From: Proteromonas lacertae
Lineage: Eukaryota; Sar; Bigyra; Opalinata; Proteromonadidae
Reading direction: 5' to 3'
DNA length: 23,830 bases
Assembly (NCBI GenBank): GCA_002245135.1
Contig: NGBS01000620.1
Location: 1 to 23,830, forward strand
The notes below the pieces were generated by a model, which made no database searches, had not been told where the DNA came from, and saw only the letters and a list, made by a program, of their open reading frames with translations. Of this stretch, positions 8,623 to 17,794 are shown in pieces (position 1 is the stretch's first letter; each line of letters begins with the position of its first letter). The translations under genes were made by a program, and so were the position numbers.

Positions 8623-9304
8623 ATGAGTGATAGCGAACAAGACTCTCAATCACAAGGATCTTATTCTTCAGAATCAGAGGAAGAGGATGATAGAATGAGT
8701 TATTCATCTGAAAGTACTGAGTCAGGAGATGATGATCTCGATAAAATTAAAAATGATTCTGACAATGCTCTCTTATATGAGACAATTAAAACTTATTTAA
8801 AAACAGAACATCCAGATGAATATGTTCAATATAAAGATAAAATAAAAAATATTGTTGGAAATGGTAATAATAATAATAGTAATAGCAAATCTAAAAAGTC
8901 TAAAAAATATAGTGAAAAACCTAAAAGAAAAGGTGTTAAGGATATAGAAATTAGAAAATCTAAGCATAGTCATTCTGGAGGTAAGAGTAATAAATTAGAT
9001 GAACCTCCTAGTAAAAGAGGTCGTGGAAGACCAAAAAAAGGTGAAGATAGTGTTCCTTTATCTAGAATGACAAAGAAAGAATTACAAGCATATTGTAATG
9101 AAGTACAAGAAAAATTATCTAAATATGAAAAGAAATATATGAAATCTAAAATTAATAATAATAATAAAAAAGATAAAAATGATAAAGAAGAAAAAATGAA
9201 AGAATGAAAAAAAGGAAGAAGAAGAAGAAAGTGATGTTATTATTCCTAATGATATTAATGGAAGAGAAATTGTAACTACTCCTATTGATCCTTATTATAT
9301 CTAA
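8623..9304 (+). pseudogene. AT-hook DNA-binding protein part with acidic N-terminus
   Basis: Part of the element. Residues 1-50 are Ser/Asp/Glu-rich. A short helical segment follows at 50-78 (YETIKTYLKTEHPDEYVQYK), then a Lys-rich linker. A clear AT-hook core, KRGRGRPKKG, lies at 131-140, followed by a SAP-like helix (SRMTKKELQAYC, 147-158) and a Lys-rich coiled region. AT-hooks bind the minor groove of A/T-rich DNA, which suits this element's composition. The protein may organise genome DNA in the virion or nucleus, or regulate transcription. It sits among the basic core-like genes, which favours a virion or chromatin role. Coding-like sequence reaches about 9304; this part is not intact. 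Confidence 0.65.
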
Positions 9305-9328
9305 AATCTTTATTTTGACTATTATTTT

Positions 9329-9336
9329 TATTTCTC
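9329..9336 (+). promoter_or_regulatory. TATTTCTC upstream motif (variant)
   Basis: One-base variant of the shared octamer, ending 37 bases before the ATG at 9374, in line with the spacing at the other copies. Confidence 0.25.
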
Positions 9337-9373
9337 TTTTTGCTTTTGTATTTTGTATTAAATAAATAAAAAT

Positions 9374-9943
9374 ATGCGTAAATATCTTAAAAAGAACATA
9401 CAACGCTTAATTAAAAAGAAAATAACAAAGAAAATTAGAGGTAAGAAGAAAAATTCTACATATGATCATAACAGATATTATCAAAATTTATATCAAAACT
9501 ATTTAACATCAACAGCAAAAGATGAAGTAGAAAATAGAAATAATTTAAGAGATGAACAAATAGAACAAATAAAACATAAAATAGGTAAATTAAATGAAGC
9601 TAAAAAAGATGAAAATAATTCTGAAATTAAAAAATTATCTCTTATGCAAGAAATGTTAGAAAGGGATAGAATAAAAGATCAGCAATATGTTAGCGATTTA
9701 AAAATAGGTAATAATTTAGCAAATCCTATAGCTACCAACCAAAGAGAATTAGACGACCAACATTTATTTGGCTCAATGATGTATCAGTCCATGAATAGGC
9801 CAAACTATTTTGACTATGCTAAGAAATTGGCTCAGGCAAGAGAAGAAATTTCTAAATTAGATCCAACAGGAGCTGATAGTAGAAAAGGTTTTAAAGATAG
9901 AGTTATGAAAAAATTAAATAATATGTTAACCGATGATGTATAG
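9374..9943 (+). CDS. basic coiled-coil protein, unknown
   Basis: Not recognised. The product is 189 residues. Residues 1-27 are strongly basic (Lys/Arg-rich, RGKKK at 22-26), and a Tyr-rich patch follows (YYQNLYQNYL). A Glu/Lys-rich predicted coiled coil runs from about 50 to 110 (EQIEQIKHKIGKLNEAKKDE), then comes a segment with NNLANPIATNQRELD at about 113-127 and a helical C-terminus (YAKKLAQAREEISKLD). The NLANP-type segment has a counterpart in the next gene (10066-11172). The basic end suggests contact with DNA or with acidic partners, and its place in the plus-strand virion block suggests a structural role, but there is no family evidence. Confidence 0.62.
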   Translation: MRKYLKKNIQRLIKKKITKKIRGKKKNSTYDHNRYYQNLYQNYLTSTAKDEVENRNNLRDEQIEQIKHKIGKLNEAKKDENNSEIKKLSLMQEMLERDRIKDQQYVSDLKIGNNLANPIATNQRELDDQHLFGSMMYQSMNRPNYFDYAKKLAQAREEISKLDPTGADSRKGFKDRVMKKLNNMLTDDV

Positions 9944-10065
9944 AAATAATAATAATAATAAATATAATATATATTATAATATACTTTATTATAATATTCT
10001 TCTTTTTGATAATATTTTTATTTTTGATTATTCTATTTTTCTATTTTTTTTTTTAATATTTTCTA
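9944..10065. other. A/T-rich spacer with long T tract
   Basis: Starts with AAT repeats and ATATA runs, then TTCTTCTTTTTG and TTTTTCTATTTTTTTTTTTTAA just before the ATG at 10066. The T tract may serve as a poly(dA:dT) promoter element. There is no exact TATTTCTT copy. Confidence 0.4.
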
Positions 10066-11172
10066 ATGCCTGTTATTAAACAAGTTAGAACACGTAAACA
10101 TAAACAACATAATAAAAATAATAATAAAAAGAGAAAGATACAGTATGACGATGAAATAAATAGTGAGGAAAATGAATTATATAATCAATCTAATCTAAGA
10201 CAAAAATTGAAATCTCTAATAGACAAAAAATTATCTAGTAATAAAAAAATAAAGTTAGATTTATCAAATTTAGCTAATCCTACAGCTAATGTAGATAAAG
10301 ATTTAGCTGATTCTGCTAATACACAATTAGAACTATATGATTCTACTCTATTAAATAAATTTAGGCAAGATAGACCTGTTAATCCAAATATTAATGCTAC
10401 AGAAAATAATTATATGTCTGATGAAGATAAATATAAATTATATATGTCTCAAATAACAGACCAATTTGGAAGATATTATAAAAATATTGGGCAATTTAAT
10501 AAACCATATAGTAATTATTATGGAGATCCTACTAACTTAACTTCTCAATATCAAAACCCTTTTATACAAAATCCACTAAATACTTTTTATCAAAATGATC
10601 AAGGTGAGTGGATTAACTCTAATACTTATATACAAAATCAGCCAAATCCTGCTGCTTATAATACAGGTTCTTATGTTAACAGTCAACGATGGGTAAATAA
10701 TCAAAATGGTCAAGAATATAATGAAAAAGCAGCAGAATGGCAACAAAAATATACTTTAGAAAAAAAGGAAAAAGAAGATTTAGCATCAAAAGTAAATCAA
10801 ATGTCTGAAGAAAAGAAACAGTGGTTTAGTAATAAACTATTTAAGTGGTTTGAAGATCATGGTATAACTTCTGCTGCTAAATTTATGTATTGGGGATTAA
10901 GTACTGCTATGTTAACTGTATTTAGTGGAAGTCTTAGTGCTATTATAAATTTAATACCTATGCCTTTCGGTATGAACCAGTTTATAGGTGGTATATTGTT
11001 ATATAATCCAACCTTAATGCATAAAATATTTGGTTTTGATGAAGAAAAAGTTGTAATATCTGGTTGGGCTAATATATTATTACAAGGTATGTGGAATAGA
11101 CTATATCATAATTTATGGAACTGGTTAACATCTTCATCTGGTAATACAAGTATATGGACTACTAGTAGCTAA
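10066..11172 (+). CDS. Asn/Tyr-rich protein with C-terminal membrane segments
   Basis: Not recognised. About 368 residues are readable. The N-terminus is Lys/Arg-rich (residues 1-28) with a KLKSLIDKKLSSNKKIKLDL segment and an SNLANPTA segment near residue 70, similar to one in the preceding protein. Residues 90-215 are Asn/Tyr/Gln-rich low complexity. A short charged helix lies at 220-250. From about 265 on there are hydrophobic stretches (MYWGLSTAMLTVFSGSLSAI, then LIPMPFGMNQFIGGILLY) able to enter a membrane, and a Trp-rich amphipathic end. It may be a virion-associated or membrane-remodelling protein. It lies immediately upstream of the protease-containing part. Confidence 0.55.
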   Translation: MPVIKQVRTRKHKQHNKNNNKKRKIQYDDEINSEENELYNQSNLRQKLKSLIDKKLSSNKKIKLDLSNLANPTANVDKDLADSANTQLELYDSTLLNKFRQDRPVNPNINATENNYMSDEDKYKLYMSQITDQFGRYYKNIGQFNKPYSNYYGDPTNLTSQYQNPFIQNPLNTFYQNDQGEWINSNTYIQNQPNPAAYNTGSYVNSQRWVNNQNGQEYNEKAAEWQQKYTLEKKEKEDLASKVNQMSEEKKQWFSNKLFKWFEDHGITSAAKFMYWGLSTAMLTVFSGSLSAIINLIPMPFGMNQFIGGILLYNPTLMHKIFGFDEEKVVISGWANILLQGMWNRLYHNLWNWLTSSSGNTSIWTTSS

Positions 11173-11482
11173 TAGTATAAGTGACTCTTGGCATGGTTTT
11201 TGGAATGGTGTTAAAAATATATGGAATAGAATATTAGGAAGAGGAAGTAGTTCAGCAACAACTACAACAGTTGCAAATAATACAACTACTGCTACTAATA
11301 CAACTGCAAATGCTACAGACACCGGCGCGTGTGCTAATCCAGCTTATCCATATACAAACTCTACGCAACCTGCCCATGTTTCCAACACAACTCTACCAGC
11401 TTATGACTATACAGAAAATGAATATGCTAATAATGTTTTAGGAAATTACTCTAGTAGAATTACAGGTAAATATGCTGATAAA

Positions 11483-14400
11483 ATGATTCAGAAATATATA
11501 GGACCTTCACAGCAACCTCCAGTTGTAAATGTACCTCCTCCTCCACCTCCTCCTCCTCCTCCTCAACCTAGTCAACCTGAACCAACAGTTTCACAACCAC
11601 CACCACCTTTAGCTATAGCACCTCCACCTCCAGATAATGGAACTTGTCCAATTCCAGACCAAGGTTATTGTTATACTCAGAATAATCTAATAGCTCCTCC
11701 ACCTCCTCATAATCCACCACCATTAGTTACAAATCCTCCACTTCCTCAACCACAAAGTGTATTAAGAAATAGATTTAGACCTCATTTAAGAGGTAATAAT
11801 AATAATAATATTAAACCACCACAAGTAATAGATGTAACAAACCCTGTAAATCCTCCATTAATAGCACCTCCACCACCTAGACCATTTAAAGATACTCCTA
11901 ATCTAATAAGCACAACAGCTAAAAACTATTTAGCACTTAAAAATGTAGACGCAAATAAGTTATATTACAATGCAGGTTTAAGTAGTCAACAAATAAATCA
12001 ATTTTATCCTTTATATGGTGATTCTTATATGGATTATAAAGAATACGCAGTAAATCCTGATTTAATTCCTAACGATAATAGCGCATTTGGAAAAGCCTAT
12101 AATTGGCTATTTCATAGTGACAGAAAGGAAGGAAGTGGTAGAAATATGTCACATAAAAATAAAAAGAAATTAAAGAATAAATTATTTAAGAGTATTATTG
12201 CAGAGTTAAATAGTAAGAATAAGATCCCACGGAGGCATCGCTGTCATCGTAGATTATTAAATAATAATAATAATAAAAAAATAGGAGGTGCAAATAATGT
12301 AACAGGTCAAAAAATAACAAATAATGATCCTAATACTTATGTAAGAGTTAGTAATAATGTTGAACAAGGTCAAAATTTTTTAGTTCCTAATCCTAATGCT
12401 ACTGAAGATAATGGTTTATTAAATTATTTAGATTCTACCAACTTAACTCAGCAAAATAATTTGCCTGTAAATTTACATGATACATCTGCAGCATATAATT
12501 ATAATTGGAATTGGTCTAATTTATTACCAAAATTAAGAACAGATGAAGATTTTAAAAAAATGAGATATCAAATAGCTCAAAATTATGGTCAGCAAATTCC
12601 TCGTTTTGATCCTTCTTATTATAATACTGGTTGGAATAATTTTATTTCTAATATGCCTTTTATGGGAAATTATAATGAAGTTTATATAAACCCTTCTAAT
12701 CCTAGACAATATATAAAACCAGGATATTTTGATAATAAAACTGAGTTTGATAATAATTTTAAAACTTATGATATAGGATATAGTAGAATAACAGATCCTC
12801 TAGTACAATTAAATCCTAAAATTGCTAAATTATCAACAAGTGAATTAAAAAAGTATATGGGAGTACCTCAAAATATGACATTTTTAGATTATATATCTCA
12901 ATTAGGAGATCCTGAAAAAGGTGATGCAAATTATGTGTATAAAAAGAATCCTTTAGTTATAGATTATACTAAAGAAAATGGTTATGCTGAAAATATTAAA
13001 TTACAGCAAGAATTATTAAAAAATGAAGAAGCTGCTGCTTTGCATAATTGGTTAAATGAAATTAAGCCTAATGCAAATATAGATAAAATAAATCAATATC
13101 AACAATTATTTGGGCAATTAAGAAGTAGAGAATTATCTGATAGTGATATAGAAGAAAGAGCTAATTTATATACTTGGTTAAATAATGATCCAGAAGCTCT
13201 AAAAAAATTTCAAGGAATAAATCCAATAAATTATATAAAAATAGATAAAAATAAAATAATAGATGAAAAACAAGAAAGAATAAATAATTTAGTAAATGCT
13301 GCAAATAGTAAAACATCAATAAATTATGAGTTAAATAATAAATTATTAGGTCATGAAGTTCCTAGTGAATGGCAAAATGCTTCAAATGCTGAAAAATATG
13401 ATATAGGAATAAGGTTATTAAATGATGCTTTATCTTCTTGGAAAGAGTTAGAAGGTAGTCAATTTTCTGAAGCTATGAAAAATATAAAATCTGGCGATTT
13501 AGTAGGTTTTACTTGGAATATAATTTTATGCTTAGATAATATATTAAAAATAATTCCATTATCCTATTATCATTTTAAAGACTATTTATATGGAGGTGTG
13601 ACACATTCCAATATTGAAGTGGAATATTTCATGAAAAATGCCCATGCAATAATAGTAACATTATTAGCTTGGTGGGGATATAAGAAAGGTTATTATGGAA
13701 TGAGAGGATTATTTTATATTTTTTGGTACTTTCTACCTCAATATTATAATATTATTAGAAGTATTTCTGGAAATAGATTACCTCCTATTGAGCAACTTTA
13801 TAATATGGAATATAAAACTATAGAATCTTATTTGCCTGATTATATAAGGAATTCTAACTTACCACTTGGATTTATGTGGAATTTTGCAACCTCTTTCTTA
13901 TTAGGAAACCATCCTTATTTACAATTTTTCTTATCTGCACTTCCTCAATTTAGTAAATTTGCCGCATTTGGCGAACCTAAATCATTCTGGGATTGGAAGA
14001 ATTGGTTTCCTAAGTATCCTAAATCACCTTGGGATGTTAAAGGATTTATAGGATGGATAGGTTTTATAGGTGTCTTAATAACTGCAGGAGGTTCTATATT
14101 TGGATTATTAGATGCTGCAGGTTTATTTAAGTTTTTGAATGGTTTCTCACCTAATCAAAATATGATACCTAATCAAATACAATTAGCTAATAATGGAAAT
14201 TTCATAACTAATTTACCTATAGATTTAACTAATTATGGAACAGCATACGCAAATGCTAATCAATTATATCATATATATAAAAATGGATTAGGTAGATATA
14301 ATAAAAGAAAAAGACGGAGAATAATATCTCGTCGAAAAGTTTTATTAAACAAATTATCTCAAGATGCTCTTTCAAATTTTGATATAGAAGACATTATAAA

Positions 14401-14860
14401 AATTAGATATAAAAATTTTAATGGTCAATTTCAAGGTGTATTTTGTTGGGACGAATTAGTCCTCCCAATAAATACATCTAAAAATAGATGGGGAATAATA
14501 ATTAACACTTTAAATACATCTGCAAAACCTGATGAAATAGGTCATTGGGTATCTCTTGTGATTGATAATGTTCATAACAATTTTTTATACTATGATTCTT
14601 TTGGAGAAAATCCAAAGAATTTTGAAACATTTAAAAATACTATTAAAAAATTTAAAAGAAACAAAAATAAAGAATATGAGTTAAAAGTTAATGCTATTCA
14701 AAATCAAAAGTCCACAACATCAAATTGTGGATTTTTTGCTATAAAATTTTTAGAAAATATATTAAAGAAAAATAAAAGTTTTAAGCAAAGTACTAATTTT
14801 AATACTCAGACTGGTGAAAAACAAATTGAATTATTTAAAAAGTCTTTCCAAAAAATATAA
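11483..14860 (+). CDS. large Pro-rich, multi-membrane-segment protein ending in adenain-like protease
   Basis: The C-terminus (about residues 960-1125) is the adenovirus-type/Ulp1-like cysteine protease that matures Polinton capsids. It shows the expected order of catalytic residues: His in GHWVSLVID (about 1021), Asp in YYDSFGE (about 1038), Gln at about 1073-1075 and Cys in NCGFFAIKF (about 1082). Before it lie a Pro-rich N-terminus (1-130, long Pro runs), a basic patch (about 215-265), a long Asn-rich helical region, and four hydrophobic stretches at roughly 674-695, 719-754, 797-823 and 854-882. Polinton proteases are usually separate proteins of about 200 residues, so this fused plan is unusual. 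Thr/Asn-rich coding-like sequence also precedes position 11483, so the N-terminal limit is uncertain. Confidence 0.8.
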   Translation: MIQKYIGPSQQPPVVNVPPPPPPPPPPQPSQPEPTVSQPPPPLAIAPPPPDNGTCPIPDQGYCYTQNNLIAPPPPHNPPPLVTNPPLPQPQSVLRNRFRPHLRGNNNNNIKPPQVIDVTNPVNPPLIAPPPPRPFKDTPNLISTTAKNYLALKNVDANKLYYNAGLSSQQINQFYPLYGDSYMDYKEYAVNPDLIPNDNSAFGKAYNWLFHSDRKEGSGRNMSHKNKKKLKNKLFKSIIAELNSKNKIPRRHRCHRRLLNNNNNKKIGGANNVTGQKITNNDPNTYVRVSNNVEQGQNFLVPNPNATEDNGLLNYLDSTNLTQQNNLPVNLHDTSAAYNYNWNWSNLLPKLRTDEDFKKMRYQIAQNYGQQIPRFDPSYYNTGWNNFISNMPFMGNYNEVYINPSNPRQYIKPGYFDNKTEFDNNFKTYDIGYSRITDPLVQLNPKIAKLSTSELKKYMGVPQNMTFLDYISQLGDPEKGDANYVYKKNPLVIDYTKENGYAENIKLQQELLKNEEAAALHNWLNEIKPNANIDKINQYQQLFGQLRSRELSDSDIEERANLYTWLNNDPEALKKFQGINPINYIKIDKNKIIDEKQERINNLVNAANSKTSINYELNNKLLGHEVPSEWQNASNAEKYDIGIRLLNDALSSWKELEGSQFSEAMKNIKSGDLVGFTWNIILCLDNILKIIPLSYYHFKDYLYGGVTHSNIEVEYFMKNAHAIIVTLLAWWGYKKGYYGMRGLFYIFWYFLPQYYNIIRSISGNRLPPIEQLYNMEYKTIESYLPDYIRNSNLPLGFMWNFATSFLLGNHPYLQFFLSALPQFSKFAAFGEPKSFWDWKNWFPKYPKSPWDVKGFIGWIGFIGVLITAGGSIFGLLDAAGLFKFLNGFSPNQNMIPNQIQLANNGNFITNLPIDLTNYGTAYANANQLYHIYKNGLGRYNKRKRRRIISRRKVLLNKLSQDALSNFDIEDIIKIRYKNFNGQFQGVFCWDELVLPINTSKNRWGIIINTLNTSAKPDEIGHWVSLVIDNVHNNFLYYDSFGENPKNFETFKNTIKKFKRNKNKEYELKVNAIQNQKSTTSNCGFFAIKFLENILKKNKSFKQSTNFNTQTGEKQIELFKKSFQKI

Positions 14861-15034
14861 ATATATATTATATAAAATATATATAAATATTTTTTATATT
14901 TACTGATATTCATAAAAATATTATTCTTTATTTCTGTATTTGTTTTAAATATTTTTGTTGTTTTTATTAGTTGTTTATTATTTTATATAATAATAGCAAA
15001 CACTTACATAATTTTTTAATTATAATTAGTTAAA
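14861..15034. other. A/T-rich spacer, probable promoter region
   Basis: ATATAAAT runs follow the protease stop, then TTTTATATTTACTGA and the octamer-like TATTTCTG at 14929-14936, about 100 bases before the ATG at 15035. It probably carries the 3' end of the upstream gene and the promoter of the next. Nothing else was recognised. Confidence 0.4.
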
Positions 15035-16314
15035 ATGTCTGGAAATATTGGTGTTGATTATTCCTGTGTCAAAAAATACATGGAAGGCAATTATTATATT
15101 GCATATGAAGATACCCACAGTTGGAGTGGGTATCGAAATTGGATTTTCTTATTCAACACTTTTATGTGTTTAAAAATAGTTACTAATATGAATAGAGGTC
15201 AACATTTTTATACATGGTCTTGTGAAATTCCTTTTTATATTATGGATGAAAGATATTTCAAATTTTGTTTATTCCATAATCCTATCAAATTATATATTAA
15301 GGAACATAATAATAATCTCAAAAATAATATTAATTATATATGGACAACTATCAAATATAGTTGTGATTACAAAAATAAAGTAAATATACTAAAATTTTAT
15401 ATATGTGATGACAATCCAGAATATTATAGTTTATCCTTTGTTGCAAATCAAGAAATTTTTATTTATTTGAAAGATAAGTATATGGATGCAAAAAATCGTA
15501 AAACAAATACACGAAGTAAAATTAATTCATTATTCTGCAAAAATACTATTCCTCTTAATAAAATTTGGATGATAATACTATTTTTTATCAATATAGGAAT
15601 TTAATAAATAAATACAAAATAATTTTTACTTCATCTAAAATCCAGATAAAATTTAATTCAAATAACAATGTATTAATTAATGATTTTCAATTTGATTTAT
15701 ATGATTATATGAAATATTTACCAACAACTTATATAATGAATTTACATAATAATATAGAATTTCAGAATCAATTTTTAGAAAATAATATAGTAACAATAGC
15801 TGTAACTAATTGTGATGAAATAAAATATGTTAATAGTAATATAAAAATATTTGCCAAATTCAGCACATTACATATTCAATTTACAGGTGATTTTCAAAAA
15901 TTTTCAGAAGATGCTAAATCAAATAATGAAAAGTGGTATTTTCTAAAGAAAACAGAAATTAATATATATAGATGGTCTACATTCAAATATCCAGAAATTC
16001 CCTCATATGTGAATTCAGATAAAATAGAAAACTTATTGTATGAAGATGTTGATATAGAAAATGATAGTTCTAGTAGTGATAGTAGTAGTAGTAGTAGTAG
16101 TGATAATAGTGATCATGATAGTGATTATGAAGAAGATAGAAAATATAACAAAAGAAGAAGAGTTTCAAAAGAACACCATATTATTAAAGAAAAAAAAGAA
16201 ACTCCAAAACCCAAAATTAAACAAGAAGAACCTCCTCCTCCTCCAGAAGAAGGAAATAATTTATCAAAAGTGCCTGTAAATAGCAGAGCACTTATTGAAA
16301 TATCAGAACTTTAA
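15035..16314 (+). pseudogene. unknown protein part with acidic Ser/Asp tail
   Basis: Not recognised. The region starts with ATG at 15035 and codes for aromatic-rich, beta-like sequence (HSWSGYRNWIFLFNTFMCLK; FYTWSCEIPFYIMDERYFKF), then further beta-rich sequence, then a tail with Ser/Asp repeats near 16060-16130, a basic KRRRV-type cluster near 16150 that could act as a nuclear signal, and a Pro-Glu-rich end. A folded beta-rich domain with an acidic, NLS-bearing tail fits a nuclear DNA-replication accessory protein (ssDNA-binding or clamp-like), and the neighbouring integrase and polymerase agree, but no motif proves it. This part is not intact. Confidence 0.5.
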
Positions 16315-16315
16315 A

Positions 16316-16335
16316 TAATTAATTAATTAATTAAT
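16316..16335. repeat. (TAAT)5 repeat, copy 1
   Basis: Five perfect TAAT units between the convergent ends of the unknown gene (16314) and the integrase (16348). An identical 20-base run lies at 22917-22936, so the two copies flank the integrase-polymerase block. It is probably simple-sequence repeat in an A/T-rich genome. Confidence 0.7.
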
Positions 16336-16347
16336 GGAATATATATA

Positions 16348-17715
16348 TTATACTATTCCCTTTCTTTTGAGTCCTGGTCTTTTTAATGTTTTTCTAAAAT
16401 GTTGATTATAAAATCTTCTGTTTGCTTGATACGCTCTAAAATAAGCATTTCTATCTTGCGCTCTTTCTACTAATTCTAATTCATAATGCTTAAACCTCTG
16501 ATTACTAACATTAGGTACAAAGTTACCATTAGTATCACCTATTTGATAAGAAAATCTAAACTTATTTATAATCATATAAACATCATCACTCCAAGTAGTT
16601 ATTTTATCTAATTGTCTTCTTCTTTCTTTAAATCTAACATAGTCACCTACTTTAAATCGTTGTTTATCTTCTAGTTTAAATTCATTATCTACATTTTTAT
16701 TTATGCTTTCAACTAATACTCTTTTCTGTAGTAATTCAGAATGATATACTTCATTAGGAGTATATCCTTTTAATGCAGGATGAGGTTTATTATTATAGTC
16801 TTGTACTACTTTATATACTTCATGATTAAAGTTAGTAAGCCACTGATTCATATATGCACTAGGTGGAAAGCTTTTAGCATGAGTTTGATTTCTATAACGA
16901 AAGGGATCAGGAAAGTCTATTTCAACAAGATGTTTATATAATAGTTTTTTAACCATAGATACACTTCTATCTAATACACTCATTATTCTATGTTCTGAAG
17001 GATTTTTTTGATAAGTATTTATACCTTCTGTATCACAAAATTCTTTTATTTTATTAAAACTATCATCTTGATCACTTAATATACTAATAACTCTTCTTTT
17101 AGCTACTATATTAGGTTGATAGTTTGGATTTAAAAAAGCTTCTTGATCTTCTTTATAATACCAAGAAAAGAAAGCATTTAAACAAGTATTTCCATCTTCT
17201 CTTTTCAAAGGTACTACCCATACTTTTCGAGAGTTAGTTTCAATAAAATACAGATGATGTGTTTCAGGTAAAAAATAAACTATATCCATCTGGAACCAAC
17301 CAGGCTTTTTAATACTAACGAAAGGATTATCCTTTTTATACTGAAAGTCTACTATTTGATGACCAGGTTGTCTAGCTAAAAATTCTTTTATAGCATCTAT
17401 AGGTGGTGGTACTTCATTATTATCTGCAGGATTCATTACCATTTTAATAAAATCTCTATCACTTAAATAATGATATTTATTATATAGTTGTTGTAAACGA
17501 TTTTGATATTGAGAATATTCAGGATTAGGATATAATTTATAGTCAGTAGTAGGAGGTTCTCTAGGTATACCATCTCTACCATAATTCATATAATATTGCA
17601 ATGATTCAGGATATTTAGGTTGTTTAGGTAAATGTTGTATATTTTTATCCATTAAGTTACCTACATCATTCATAGTATTAAAAAATGCTTTAGCAGGATC
17701 CCATCCGAAATACAT
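16348..17715 (-). CDS. Polinton integrase (rve/DDE type)
   Basis: Retroviral-type integrase that inserts the element into host chromosomes. The product is 455 residues from ATG at 17715. Residues 1-130 are a Pro/Tyr/Asn-rich N-terminal region with a charged helix near 65-95. The rve-type catalytic core runs from about 138 to 310: the first strand is WFQMDIVYFL (Asp 144), then HHLYFIETNSRKVWVVPL, then ISILSDQDDSF (acidic cluster 215-218), followed by the helix after SEHRIMSVLDRSV and the PHPALKGYTPNEVYH segment typical of Polinton and Gypsy-type integrases. An SH3/chromo-like C-terminal domain (FKVGDYVRFKERRRQ) lies at about 345-420, and the C-terminus is basic. It is adjacent to and co-oriented with the polymerase. 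Confidence 0.9.
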   Translation of the reverse strand: MYFGWDPAKAFFNTMNDVGNLMDKNIQHLPKQPKYPESLQYYMNYGRDGIPREPPTTDYKLYPNPEYSQYQNRLQQLYNKYHYLSDRDFIKMVMNPADNNEVPPPIDAIKEFLARQPGHQIVDFQYKKDNPFVSIKKPGWFQMDIVYFLPETHHLYFIETNSRKVWVVPLKREDGNTCLNAFFSWYYKEDQEAFLNPNYQPNIVAKRRVISILSDQDDSFNKIKEFCDTEGINTYQKNPSEHRIMSVLDRSVSMVKKLLYKHLVEIDFPDPFRYRNQTHAKSFPPSAYMNQWLTNFNHEVYKVVQDYNNKPHPALKGYTPNEVYHSELLQKRVLVESINKNVDNEFKLEDKQRFKVGDYVRFKERRRQLDKITTWSDDVYMIINKFRFSYQIGDTNGNFVPNVSNQRFKHYELELVERAQDRNAYFRAYQANRRFYNQHFRKTLKRPGLKRKGIV

Positions 17716-17747
17716 TATTTTTTATTTTTATAATATAAAGAAAACAA

Positions 17748-17755
17748 AAGAAATA
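17748..17755 (-). promoter_or_regulatory. TATTTCTT upstream motif (integrase)
   Basis: Minus-strand TATTTCTT ending 32 bases before the integrase ATG at 17715, in the gap after the polymerase end at 17795. The spacing matches the copies upstream of plus-strand genes. Confidence 0.35.
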
Positions 17756-17794
17756 ATAATAATATAAAAATATAATAATAAAAATATAAAAGTT

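Noticed and set aside
9152-9403. Minus-strand Phe/Tyr/Ile-rich open frame
   Set aside because: It is low-complexity antisense of Lys-rich coding sequence; it resembles a membrane protein only because of composition.
11134-11322. Minus-strand Val/Ala-rich open frame
   Set aside because: It is antisense to Thr/Asn-rich coding-like sequence on the plus strand.
16061-16279. Plus-strand Val/Ile-rich open frame
   Set aside because: It is another frame of the AGT/GAT repeat in the acidic tail of the gene at 15035-16314.
15035-16314. PCNA-like sliding clamp
   Set aside because: Some beta-strand spacing is suggestive, but none of the typical clamp motifs could be found by eye.
16348-17715. LTR retrotransposon origin for the integrase
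   Set aside because: No reverse transcriptase, RNase H, gag or LTR was seen, and the neighbours are Polinton genes.
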